Shown: positions 54,995 through 64,000 of the stretch, in pieces
Layout: the number at the start of each line of letters is the position of its first letter
How positions within the stretch are numbered: position 1 is the stretch's first letter
NCBI GenBank assembly: GCA_946902985.2
Contig: OX336399.1
Span: forward strand, 163,662,911 to 163,726,910
Reading direction: 5' to 3'
DNA length: 64,000 bases
Origin: Meconema thalassinum
Lineage: Eukaryota > Arthropoda > Insecta > Orthoptera > Tettigoniidae
Position numbers and translations under genes: made by a program
Notes under the pieces: generated by a model
The model's input: the letters and a program-made list of their open reading frames with translations, nothing else
Told to the model about the DNA's origin: nothing
Databases searched by the model: none

Positions 54995-55650
54995 CCTGGC
55001 TAACATTTGAGGGTGGCTTGACTAAATTCCTCTTGTTCCCACTGGAACATAGGGCATCCGTGAAACGTCTCCATTGCGGTAGTCGACTTGCCAATGCTTT
55101 AACTTCCTTCCAGGTCTTACCAATTTCAAGTGTCTCCTCTACAGTTCTCCTCCAGGTCTTCCCAGGACGACCTCTCCTCCACGCATCTTGCGGATTCCAT
55201 TTCAATGCTGTTCTTTCTACAGATCCCACTGGCTTCCTCAAAGTATGACGTATCCCTTTCCATTTTCTCCTCTTGATTTCCACTTCAACTGGAACTTGAT
55301 TTGTTATTCTCCATAGTTCTTCGTTTCTAGTCCCTCATTATGTGGTTCAATCTTCGCGTTCATATCGCCCATCATTCTGTCTGAGATGGGATTCCATCCA
55401 ATTAAACTGTTCTTGGATGTCCTACTTAGCAGCACACCCACTCCATTTCTCCGTTCAGCATCATCTCCAGTCTGTCCAGAATAAGTAAATGTGTTTCCAT
55501 ACTGCGTCGTAATCTCCCCAAAATCCCTCCACCTCACTAGTCAAAGAATTTCCAAACCATAATTCTGCATCTCTTTTTCAACTTGCTTTAGTTTACCTTC
55601 CTCTGTCAAAGTTCTAACATTCCAACAACCAATTCCCATTTTCTGTTTCG
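54995..55650 (-). pseudogene. internally deleted non-LTR element: endonuclease start joined to ORF2 end
   Basis: On the minus strand the 5' part has IGCWNVRTLTEEGKLKQVEKE and, after a break, RWRDFGEITT and NGVGVLLSRTSKNSLIGWNP, which are APE endonuclease motifs. At about 55300 the sequence passes directly to KRRKWKGIRHTLRKP, RRGRPGKTWRRTVEE and LASRLPQWRRF, the C-terminal end of the ORF2 of such elements. The entire RT is missing. At the far end AGGGGCGGCTCCTGG near 54986 resembles a hAT end but has no partner. Confidence 0.7.
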
Positions 55651-55736
55651 GGCCAAAGGTCGTCATCGAGGTACCCATCCGGTTTTGTTTCACTTCAGTT
55701 TCTTTAATAATTGAATTTAAGATGTACAAGATATTG

Positions 55737-56055
55737 GAGCTTCCGTGGCTTAGGCGGCAGCACGCCGGCCCCTCACCGCTGGGTCCGTGGTTCAAATCCC
55801 GGTCACTCCATGTGAGATCTGTGCTGGACAAAACGGAGGCAGACAGGTTTTTCTGCGGTTTTCCCTGTCAAAATTTCATTCCAGCAACACTCTCCACTAT
55901 CATTTCATTTCATCTGTCATTCATTTAATCATTGCCCCAGAGGAGTGCGTCAGGCCTCGGCAGCCGGCATAGATCATATCCTCGCCGCTAGATGGGGGCT
56001 TCATTCATTCTGTTCCTGACCCGGTCGGAGACTGGAAGCAGGCTGTGGATTTTTT
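55737..56055 (+). mobile_element. tRNA-derived SINE, family S5, copy 1
   Basis: The head CCGTGGCTTAGGCGGCAGC with box B GTGGTTCAAATCCCGG could fold like a tRNA. The body has TGTGCTGGACAAAACGGAGG, AGAGGAGTGCG and GACCCGGTCGGAGACTGG. A near-identical copy in the same orientation lies at 57961-58291. This copy lacks the 14-bp TCCGGGTACTCCGG block present there. Confidence 0.82.
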
Positions 56056-56640
56056 TTCAAGTGCAGGTTATTAGCCCACAGCATCCGAGCTTGGTGGTAG
56101 GGCTGCCATCTAAGCTTCCAAGCTTGCTGATTTATCTGTCGGGGTTGTCTCCCTTAGCCTTTGGAGGACTAAAACTCCACACTACAAGGCAGTAGTTTCA
56201 CCAGAGGTCCGTTAGCCGCTATTTTCTGGGTTCCTGCAAGGCCATCACAGCTACCGTAGCGGTCCCGGGGCACATGAGTTAATTTACAGGCATTCCCCTA
56301 CTTCTAACGTTGCCCATCTCCCACCACGTGGGCGAGGAGTTGGACTTGTGGGAGACTTTGAGGGTGAGCCAGATGCTGTTATTGTTGTTTCATATTAAAT
56401 ATTGTTTTATATTTGACATATTGTGTTATTGCCAATATTGCTATTATCATCATTCCACACAACACAATTTGAATCAAATTTTACTAGATAATTCATGAAT
56501 CAAAAACTGTACTCGCCACTTCTGTACTTGGTTGAAGCAAATGTATCTCTCACCTTGGTTGATGAGGCCCTGTTTTTATTTTATTTCTAACTTTGTGTTC
56601 AGAGGTATCGTCGGCCGATATTCGTATCCAAGTTTACGCT
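56056..56640. other. no gene; AT-rich right part
   Basis: The first 270 bp are of mixed composition, with no frame of interest. The rest is AT-rich. I saw no second copy in the window. Confidence 0.35.
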
Positions 56641-56663
56641 TGTCGCCTGCAGTTTCATAATCT

Positions 56664-57122
56664 TTAGTCCAGACGATGAAGATGGCGCTGATGGCTTATC
56701 AGGCCAATTCTCGCATAGAACATGCGACCACATATGTTGCATCCGATGGAGGGTGGAGGACGTGGTAGTATTTGACGTATCTTCTTCCTCTGGCGAATTT
56801 CCTCTTCCTGTCTTCGACGTTCCTGCTCAAACTGTGCAACTGCAGCTGAGATGGTAGCACGCCAGCGAGGGCGATCCAATGCAAGAGTATGCCAAGTATT
56901 TGGGTTTATCTGTACTCTCCTCATGGTCTGCCTGAGTTGGTCTTTATATCGTTTTAAAGGAGCACCACATGGCCTCTTGCCAGTGTTAAGTTCACTATAC
57001 AGGATTTGCCGAGGTAGTCTGCTGTCACTCATACGATGGATATGGCCTGCCCATCTAAGCCGATGTATACCAACTGTATACTGTAGAAGAAACTGGATTA
57101 GTTGATATAAATTCCACGTCAT
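56664..57122 (-). pseudogene. C-terminal fragment of a non-LTR retrotransposon ORF2 with a C2H2 finger
   Basis: An open frame of 152 codons reading HRLRWAGHIHRMSDSRLPRQ, YSELNTGKRPCGAPLKRYKD and LALDRPRWRATI, then CNICGRMFYARIGLISHQRH. The RLRWAGHVHRM block and a terminal C2H2-like finger (C-x2-C-x12-H-x4-H) are typical ORF2 ends of a non-LTR group common in animals. The frame is open, but no RT lies upstream on this strand, so it is a 5'-truncated copy. Confidence 0.72.
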
Positions 57123-57284
57123 TCATTTTCCTACGTCGCACACAATGAGCATATTAAACAACTACGTACCGTACCACAAAAGTTAAAAACAAATATATAG
57201 GAATTAATTTAATTCACAGAACTCACTAACACACGTGTCCTATACAAGGAAAATCTCTTCATAGCACAGAAGAATTCGTGGCCT

Positions 57285-57425
57285 TGCCTCGGTCGTGGGG
57301 TTGAGGGGACCCGACGCGCTGACCACTCGTCACCTCATAATCTGCAGACCAAATCACTGAGCAGCGGTCGCTTGGTAGGCCTAGGCCCTTTATGGGCTGC
57401 AGCTCCACGGGGTTTGGTTTAGGTT
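57285..57425 (+). mobile_element. SINE, family S4, truncated copy in plus orientation
   Basis: GGGGACCCGACGCGCTGACC, CATAATCTGCAG and CAGCGGTCGCTTGG are the inverse of the S4 3' half at 17410-17510. The tRNA-like head is absent. Confidence 0.65.
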
Positions 57426-57429
57426 TAGT

Positions 57430-57960
57430 TCTGTAGAGTGGCCCTCGGCTCTCACTATTGCAATACACCGCACGAGACTGTTAGGAACTTAAGTTAAGGA
57501 TGAGATATATACTGCATTCTTTTTAGAGAATCGAGAAGGGAAAACCACATTTTAAGTAGAATATCTGTAATTTAAAGATATTAATTAAACATATTTTGTG
57601 CAATACGGCCTAACGGCCCTGGGGTGAGGAGGCGGTGAGAGAAACCAGGTAAATGCGCCAGTAGTCAGCCAGATAACAAAACTTGTAGGTTATTCCTACT
57701 ACAGAACGCCATTGCCTAAGCAGATTAAGGTAGATTTGTAACTGGGTGGTAGAATGATTAATTATTTTTTCTGTTATGTACTTTTTTCAGCAGGATTTCA
57801 AAAAGAATACTGTACCTAACTGTTATAAATATACTTGACACTTTTTCTAGTACTCAGCCATTAATTTTCAGTAGTCAGCCTTTCTAGTCCTAGTAGTCAG
57901 CAAGCGTTTGTTCTGGAGATTTAAGTTTAGTAATTTGAAAATGTAAGTGTTTTGATTATG
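57430..57960. other. no gene or repeat recognised
   Basis: AT-rich sequence between an S4 fragment and an S5 copy. The word TAGTCAGC recurs loosely (57660-57900), which may be a decayed short repeat. Confidence 0.35.
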
Positions 57961-58291
57961 AGCCTCCGTGGCTTAGGCGGCAGCACGCCGGCCTCTCACC
58001 GCTGGGTCCGTGGTTCAAATCCCGGTCACTCCATGTGAGATCTGTGCTGGACAAAACGGAGGCAGACAGGTTTTTCTCCGGGTACTCCGGTTTTCCCTGT
58101 CAAAATTTAATTCCAGCAACACTCTCCACTATCATTTCATTTCATCTGTCATTCATTTCATCATTGCCCCAGAGGAGTGCGACAGGCTTCGGCAGCCGGC
58201 ACAGTCCATATCCTCGCCGCTAGATGGGGGCTTCATTCACTCCATTCCTGACCCGGTCGGAGACTGGAAGCAGGCTGTGGATTTTCATTTC
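57961..58291 (+). mobile_element. tRNA-derived SINE, family S5, copy 2
   Basis: Complete S5 with head CCGTGGCTTAGGCGGCAGC, box B, the TCCGGGTACTCCGG block and end GACTGGAAGCAGGCTGTGG. Frames running through it (58010-58447) reflect only the lack of stops in the SINE. Confidence 0.82.
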
Positions 58292-59940
58292 AAGTGTTCT
58301 GATTATATTTTTATCTTGGAAAAAATAATACAAAAAGAACAATTAACAGATTTCTACAATAATACAATAAAACAGACACACCTGAAAATTCCAGCCATGG
58401 AATGGTTACAAAAAATATATCCTATTGTGCTCAAGCCTATGTTTTAACATTTTTACACTGGAATAGTGATTCATATACGGAGTCAAATGACAAACCTTTG
58501 AATTTAGTGCATTTTAAATGGAACCAGTTTGGACAGTTGTCACAACCAACATTTCTTAGATCGTCATCTTCAACGTCAGTAACCAGTTCTTCTTGACATT
58601 CTCTACACTTAATAACACCAGTGTCACTAGCGTCTCTGTTTTGTGTTTCTCTCGCTGAACTCTGTTCCTTTTCCTTTTTGTTTCAATCTTCTTTCTTCTG
58701 CCAATTTCTTCCTATCCTCTCTTTTCTTGAGCAAAGTTTCTTCTTTCTCTTTCTTTTGGCGTTCATTCTCCGTGCAATTGATGAAATATCCTTGGGTGGT
58801 GTCTTTGGTGCATCCTACCCACTTTATAATATCTTCTTCTGCTTCGCTTTTGTGGACTTCGTAATAGGAGACGGAAAATACAAATGACTATCGAATAGGG
58901 ATCTTTTAGCAGTTAAAGCAGTAGGTGTGGCTCATGATGACGAGAAAGGTGACAACTGCAAGGAAGGGGATGAATCAGGGGTCCGACAATCAGAATTTTC
59001 TGTCGTAATAGAAGTTGAAACTTCCTCAGAAAGGGCGAGAAATGAAGTGCGTGGTTCTTGAGATGCGACAGCCAAGTTATTACCTGACAAAGTTACTGAA
59101 CTTGATGGGCCAGGGGTAGACAGGGGGCGATCTGGGACAGTGCAAGAATTGATGAGAGAAGTGCCCTGGACTTCATATACCCCCGGTTCAATATCAAAAT
59201 CAAGCAACTCTCCATCAATTTCAATTTGACTTTCTAACACTGTGGCTGGCCTCTCAGCTGTAAATCCTTCCATTACTGTGTTAACAGTTTCAAGAATAAC
59301 ATCAACATCTTGTCCTTTTGAAGGTAATTCATTCCTCACGTTGTAGCGCATTTTTTGGGGCTAGGTTTGTGTCAGCCAAGCTTTCCAATTGATTCTGAAC
59401 ACATTTAGAGTAATCCACAGCACTAGGATTAAATGGATCAAGTCCACATTTCCTGAATCCATTTTGAATTGAAGTGGGGAGACTTTCGTGTTTAAGGATC
59501 GTGAATAGAAGTGGGCAGAAGTTTGACTTCGTCAGAAGGGTATTGACATTCTTAGGATCATTCTGCCACTCTCGAGTTGTCTTTTTCCATTACGATTTGA
59601 GTGGTTTAAAGACACTAACATCTGCTGGCTGCATGATGAGCGTTGTGTTCGGTGGTAAACAGTAGAGAACGATGTTTCTCTCTGAACATTACCAACTTAA
59701 TTCCATCGTGAGATGTGTTCGGTGGCCATTAACAAGTAATAAAATGGGTTTTGGGATTAGATTGCCAACTACCGTAACCACTTATCTACACAATTAATAA
59801 TGTATTCAAAGAAGATGTCACTCTTCATCCACCCACTGTCAGACCTCCCCAAAAACCAACCCTCAGGCATACTGCTGACAACCTCCTTGGGTGGTCTGAT
59901 GTATGGAAACACAACCATAGGGGTTACAGTCTCCCCACTT

Positions 59941-60653
59941 CAGGCACGGATTCAAGGGGGGGGGGGGCACGGGAGTCATGGACCCCCCCCCCCTCAACGG
60001 AGACCAATTTTTTTTGCAAACTCAAAAAACAAAAACACAATAACCAGACAAATAAAACTTAACGAATTTTAACTGAAAAACAGTTTTTTTTTTCATTTTA
60101 TTCAATACTGAAAATATCTTTATTGCAATCATTATGTTCTGTTACAACTGTACATATTTACAACTTCATGCCTGTTATATAAAAACGATTATTTATATAA
60201 CAAAATCAACTCGTCTATTTTGTTTAGCAACCGAATCGATGTTTATAGTGATGTCACGATGAATGTGCAGCAATACACGGATAGAAATTTGGGGCTTTTT
60301 TCGCACCAAAAAATTTTGCCGACGTCCAAACTGCAAGCTTGGTTGGCAATTTAAGCTGTGATTTTCTCCCTTTGTCGGTACCAACTCGACTTGCCGAAAC
60401 TGTAACGTAACTTGATACTTCTCTCGAAGCTCGATGTAAAAGTCGCAAAACACGCCGTTGCAATTTGTACGAATATTTTTGGTGCGCTAAACGCATAACA
60501 TTTCTATCCATGTAGCTTGCAAATAAAATTGGTCTGGTTTTGTACGTTTGGTTATTTTGTGATTGCGTTTTTAGTGATACCATTTTTCTTAACAATTTCG
60601 ATTCTCTGACCCCCCCCCCCCCCCTCCAAAGCCAAATTCTAGATCCGCGCCTG
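59941..60653. mobile_element. hAT-2: 713-bp hAT MITE inside the DDE domain
   Basis: Ends CAGGCACGGATTCAAGG and the inverse of CAGGCGCGGATCTAGAA, each followed within about 30 bp by a long G-run (C-run at the right). The 8-bp target duplication is CCCCACTT (59933-59940) versus CCCCACTA (60654-60661), 7 of 8 identical. Minus-strand frames inside (60193-60595) have no domain. The host transposase frame resumes on each side. Confidence 0.85.
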
Positions 60654-61287
60654 CCCCACTAGCTGTGAACACCAAAACTACTGTGATTGCTTCCTTCTCA
60701 TTACCACGCTGTATGTCGTACACGTTTTTCCACCCTTTAGGAGCAATTACCTCCCTTGTCTTTGGGCACATACTGAAGTTAGTTTCGTACCCGTTTAAGA
60801 TTTTTCTAGTGTCCTCTAAAATGTCCTTTGCACCAATTTCCTCCAAATACACAGGTTGCGAAACCACTTTCGAATGCATTCTTCTGACACTATTGCTTTC
60901 CCTTTAGAAATTCCTTCTGCGGTGCGCACACTTACCTCAGGATGTCGCCTTAAAATTGCAGAATACTACTTGTTCCCTGGACGGTTTTCTTTGAATGGCG
61001 TCTTTCTGCTATAAGCTGTAACAATATCCATCACAGTATTCAACATGTCATCCTTTTTCCGAGCAAACCCGCACTTTGCGAACGTGATTAGCCATTTCAC
61101 TATCTCCAGTTCCTCTAATTCAGTCAGAATTGTGCAAGGCCCCATTTCTCGTGGTCCCTCTGCGACTCTGTTATGAAGACGGTCTTGTAGAGTACTTCTT
61201 GACACACCAAATGTCCTGCTCGCTTCTCTAATTGGCATTTCATTTTCTCGGATTTCCTGAAGTGCTTGAGTGTGAGCATCCTCAGGA

Positions 61288-62181
61288 CAGTGGCGGATCC
61301 AGAGGGGGGCACCAGGGGCAAGTGCCCCCCCCCCCGAAAAACCAGTTGTTTGCTACATTGATATTGCCGATAAAAATGATTGTTTCTCCAAACTGCACTG
61401 CAAGTAAAATCTTTGCTCTATTGCCTGCATTCATGTAGCCTATGTTTGTTATCATATAGTATGTAATGGCAACACTGTTAATATAATCCCTACATCGACA
61501 CTGCTGCAAGTGCAGAGAGATCTTTTAGCAACCTGCAACTTATCAAATCATGGCTACGAACGCGAATGACAGAGGAAAGGTTGAATGGCTTGTCTGTTAT
61601 TTGTTCACCGTGATATAAATGCTGACGTTGAAAAGGTTCTAGAACGTTTCTCTAAAGGGGGTAAACGAATGATCGCCCTGGATTTTATTTTGTAATAGGC
61701 ATGTATTTTGCCTAGGATAGTCACCGAATAGAATCCCAATCAGTATTCAATACAATTGTTTTTTTAAATTTATATTTATGTGACTAGTAGTGACTCAGTG
61801 ACTGACAATGTTGGTACTATGTACATATTTTGTAACGTTTGTGTAGTAGACTTGTAGGCCTAATTGTCTTCAGATAGTCACTATGATTGCAAATGTTTTT
61901 AATACATATTGGACTGTGTAACGTGCATTACAATGTGGAAATATAGGCTACATATTTTGAACAATTAAAAGTTTTTTTACATAATGACAATGACTTGAAA
62001 TTGAAACCAATAAACCATTTTAATATAATGAATTTCTTGTAGAATTATAAAATATGGTATTTGGATGTAGTGTAGTGTGTGTAGATTAAATACAAATTTA
62101 GTAATTTTATTACATATTTTCTGTAGCTACTCTGAACTCCTAGAGTGCCCCCTCCGAGGTGAACCTCAGGATCCGCCACTG
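61288..62181. mobile_element. hAT-3: 894-bp hAT MITE near the transposase N-terminus
   Basis: Ends CAGTGGCGGATCCAGAGG and the inverse of CAGTGGCGGATCCTGAGG, with an exact 8-bp duplication CCTCAGGA at 61280-61287 and 62182-62189. The first nine bases match hAT-1. The interior is AT-rich and non-coding. The transposase frame is continuous across the duplication. Confidence 0.92.
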
Positions 62182-62288
62182 CCTCAGGATACTGATGAAT
62201 AGGCCTCATGGTCACTGGCATATTTTTAAAAGGCACGTGCTACAAATCCTGTAAGAAAAAGCACAGTTATTTAATGCAGAATGAGATC

Positions 62289-64000
62289 ATCTATTATATA
62301 AAATTAAGTGTCCTGACTGACTGACTGACTGACTGACTCATCATCGCCCAGCCGAAACTATTAAAGCTAGAAACATGAAATTTTGGGAATATGTTCGTTG
62401 TAAGTCGAAAACGCCCACTAAGGAAGGGTTTTTGGATATTCAGTTTCTAAAGGGGTGTTAAGGGGGTACACCTGCATTTCATTGAATAACAATATCTCCG
62501 GATTGCTTTCATTGGGGGATTTGATACTCGGCATATAAACTCATCATTAAAAATAAGAAGATACGTGTCTGAGAGTTTTTCGATGTGGTGTATATTATGA
62601 GGTGAAAGGGGTGAAAACTGGGGGTTGAAGGTTTCCTAACCGAGCGTGTATCCCTTAAACGACATAGGCGAGGAGTTTGGAACTCAGAGGAAAAAATCAG
62701 CATAAAAATAACAAAATAGGTGTTTGACCGTTTTTTCATAAATCCAATATAAGGGGCCCATGGGGAGGGGTGAAAATATGGGTGGGGGAAACGTAATATG
62801 TCTGAGTGTAAAATTTTACATGGCCTATGTTGTAGACAATAACACATTACATCTTTTTTGTCTCTTGCTATTTCATCATACGACGAATACTTAGGGAGTT
62901 ATTAATGATTTTGTACTTTTTGGCCTGAATTTTCTAAGTCCCAGGAATGACATAAAAATTGATTCGAATGAAATTTCGAAAAATAGTTTTTTTAATACTT
63001 TTATTATATTTTTCACGTCTTTTAGGGTCCGAAACCAACATGATATTGTGATGTTTTTTTTCGTCCCATGCATTTTTGGTTTCAGGTGATAGAATTATTT
63101 TCCACTAGGACCGATGCTTATCTATTATATAAAACTAAGTGTCCTGACTGACTGACTGACTCATCACCGCCCAGCCAAAACTATTAAAGCTAGAAACATG
63201 AAATTTTGGGAATATGTTCGTTGTAAGTCGAAAACGCCCACTAAGGAAAGGTTTTTGGATATTCAGTTTCTAAAGGGGTGTTAAGGGGGTACACCTGCAT
63301 TTCACTGAATAACAATATCTCCGGATTGCTTTCATTGGGGGATTTGATACTCGGCATATAAACTCATCATTAAAAATAAGAAGATACGTGTCTGAGAGTT
63401 TTTCGATGTGGTGTATATTATGAGGTGAAAGGGGTGAAAAGTGGGGGTTGAAGGTTTCCTAACCGAGCGTGTATCCCTTGAACGACATAGGCGAGGAGTT
63501 TGGAACTCAGCGGGAAAAAAATCAGCATAAAAATAACAAAATAGGTGTTTGGCCGTTTTTTCATAAATCCAATATAAGGGGCCCATGGGGAGGGGTGAAA
63601 ATATGGGGGGAGGGGAAACGTAATATGTCTGAGTGTAAAATTATACATGGCCTATGTTGTAGACAATAACACATTACATCTTTTTTGTCTCTTGCTATTT
63701 CATCATACGACGAATACTTAGGGAGTTATTAATGATTTTGTACTTTTTGGCCTGAATTTTCTAAGTCCCAGGAATGACATAAAAATTGATTCGAATGAAA
63801 TTTCGAAAAATAGTTTTTTTTTAATACTTTTATTATATTTTTCACGTCTTTTAGGGTCCGAAACCAACATGATATTTTGATGTTTTTTTTCCGTCCCATG
63901 CATTTTTGGTTTCAGGTGATAGAATTATTTTCCACTAGGACCGATGCTTATCTATTATATAAAACTAAGTGTCCTGACTGACTGACTGACTCATCACCGC
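62289..64000. repeat. 830-bp direct tandem array, running off the window
   Basis: The unit starts TCTATTATATAAAA, then GTGTCCTGACTGACTGACTG and CATGAAATTTTGGGAATATG. Starts are at 62291, 63121 and 63951, exactly 830 bp apart each time. The first two units are nearly identical, differing in the number of GACT repeats and in scattered bases. Minus-strand frames of 60-112 codons recur in each unit and follow the repeat, with no domain. A TCT-AT-rich start occurs in some rolling-circle (Helitron/Helentron) repeats, so that origin is possible but unproven. Confidence 0.8.

Larger units (their letters stand above)
58437..62240 (-). pseudogene. pogo/Tigger-type transposase with PHD-like C-terminal finger, broken
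   Basis: On the minus strand: a psq-type HTH (EMPIREASRTFGVSRSTLQ, about 61220), a second DNA-binding block to 60966 where TAG breaks the frame, then the DDE domain, in which the first Asp is Tyr (NGYETNF) and the second is Asn (VNGHRTHLT, about 59720), while QPADV keeps its Asp. FRKCGLDPFNP (about 59450) leads to a Ser/Glu-rich linker (58932-59351), a Lys/Glu-rich stretch and a C-terminal finger CRECQEEL...CDNCPNWFHLKC near 58500-58610, stopping at 58437. hAT-2 and hAT-3 interrupt it. Loss of catalytic residues and several stops show a dead gene. Confidence 0.82.

Noticed and set aside
54986..55002. hAT element starting CAGGGGCGGCTCCTGG
   Set aside because: No partner end seen up to 58 kb; could be a chance match or a truncated copy.

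Overview
The window reads as intergenic DNA from a large, repeat-rich arthropod genome, most likely an insect. The evidence is many tRNA-derived SINEs with box A/box B heads, a Ty3/Gypsy provirus carrying an insect errantivirus-type env, several APE-type non-LTR fragments, and hAT, pogo/Tigger and PIF/Harbinger DNA transposons. I found no convincing host gene. A polyneopteran (orthopteroid) source is only a guess from overall character. Family names used here (S1-S6 for SINEs, R8, T, A for other repeats) are local labels.

1-7,800: SINEs with clear target-site duplications (TSDs), including an S1 inserted inside an S2, one member (T1) of a tandem-repeat family with inverted end motifs, and copies of dispersed repeat R8.

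7,814-26,527: a Gypsy provirus (LTR, gag, protease, RT, RNase H, integrase, env, LTR) broken by six insertions in order: S1, S2, a palindromic TA-type MITE, a pogo-derived element, a deleted Harbinger that keeps a MADF exon and the transposase start, and a 6.7-kb foldback-like composite (FB1). FB1 has a left arm of three tandem 1.1-kb units, an inverted right arm, and a centre with a T repeat and a cysteine-rich coding remnant.

26,528-32,400: degenerate DNA with two non-LTR tails and a second MITE. 32,414-40,247: a second deep nest, in which an S2 SINE is split by an S3 and by a second A-family copy (FB2). FB2 holds a non-LTR element with a 658-aa RT ORF (catalytic YADD changed to YAGD) and a 3.3-kb hAT element. 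The hAT in turn carries a minisatellite that is itself split by a T element.

40,441-42,006: a 33-bp minisatellite of about 47 units, which explains the longest open frames in the window. 43,863-52,334: a nearly pristine 8.47-kb LTR element with 1.65-kb LTRs, a GTTAA TSD, a primer-binding-site-like sequence and a polypurine tract, but no recognisable protein in its 5.2-kb interior (LARD-like); it splits an S4 SINE exactly. 52,500-58,300: SINEs and non-LTR fragments, including an endonuclease joined directly to a C-terminal tail by internal deletion. 58,437-62,240: a minus-strand pogo/Tigger transposase pseudogene with a PHD-like C-terminal finger, interrupted by two hAT MITEs with 8-bp TSDs. 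62,289-64,000: an 830-bp tandem array running off the edge.

The elements do not form a pathway. What the window records is the order of insertion: the pogo transposase, the S2/S4 SINEs and the Gypsy provirus are old, the A-family, hAT, pogo and Harbinger derivatives landed in them, and the LARD-like element is the youngest large insertion.
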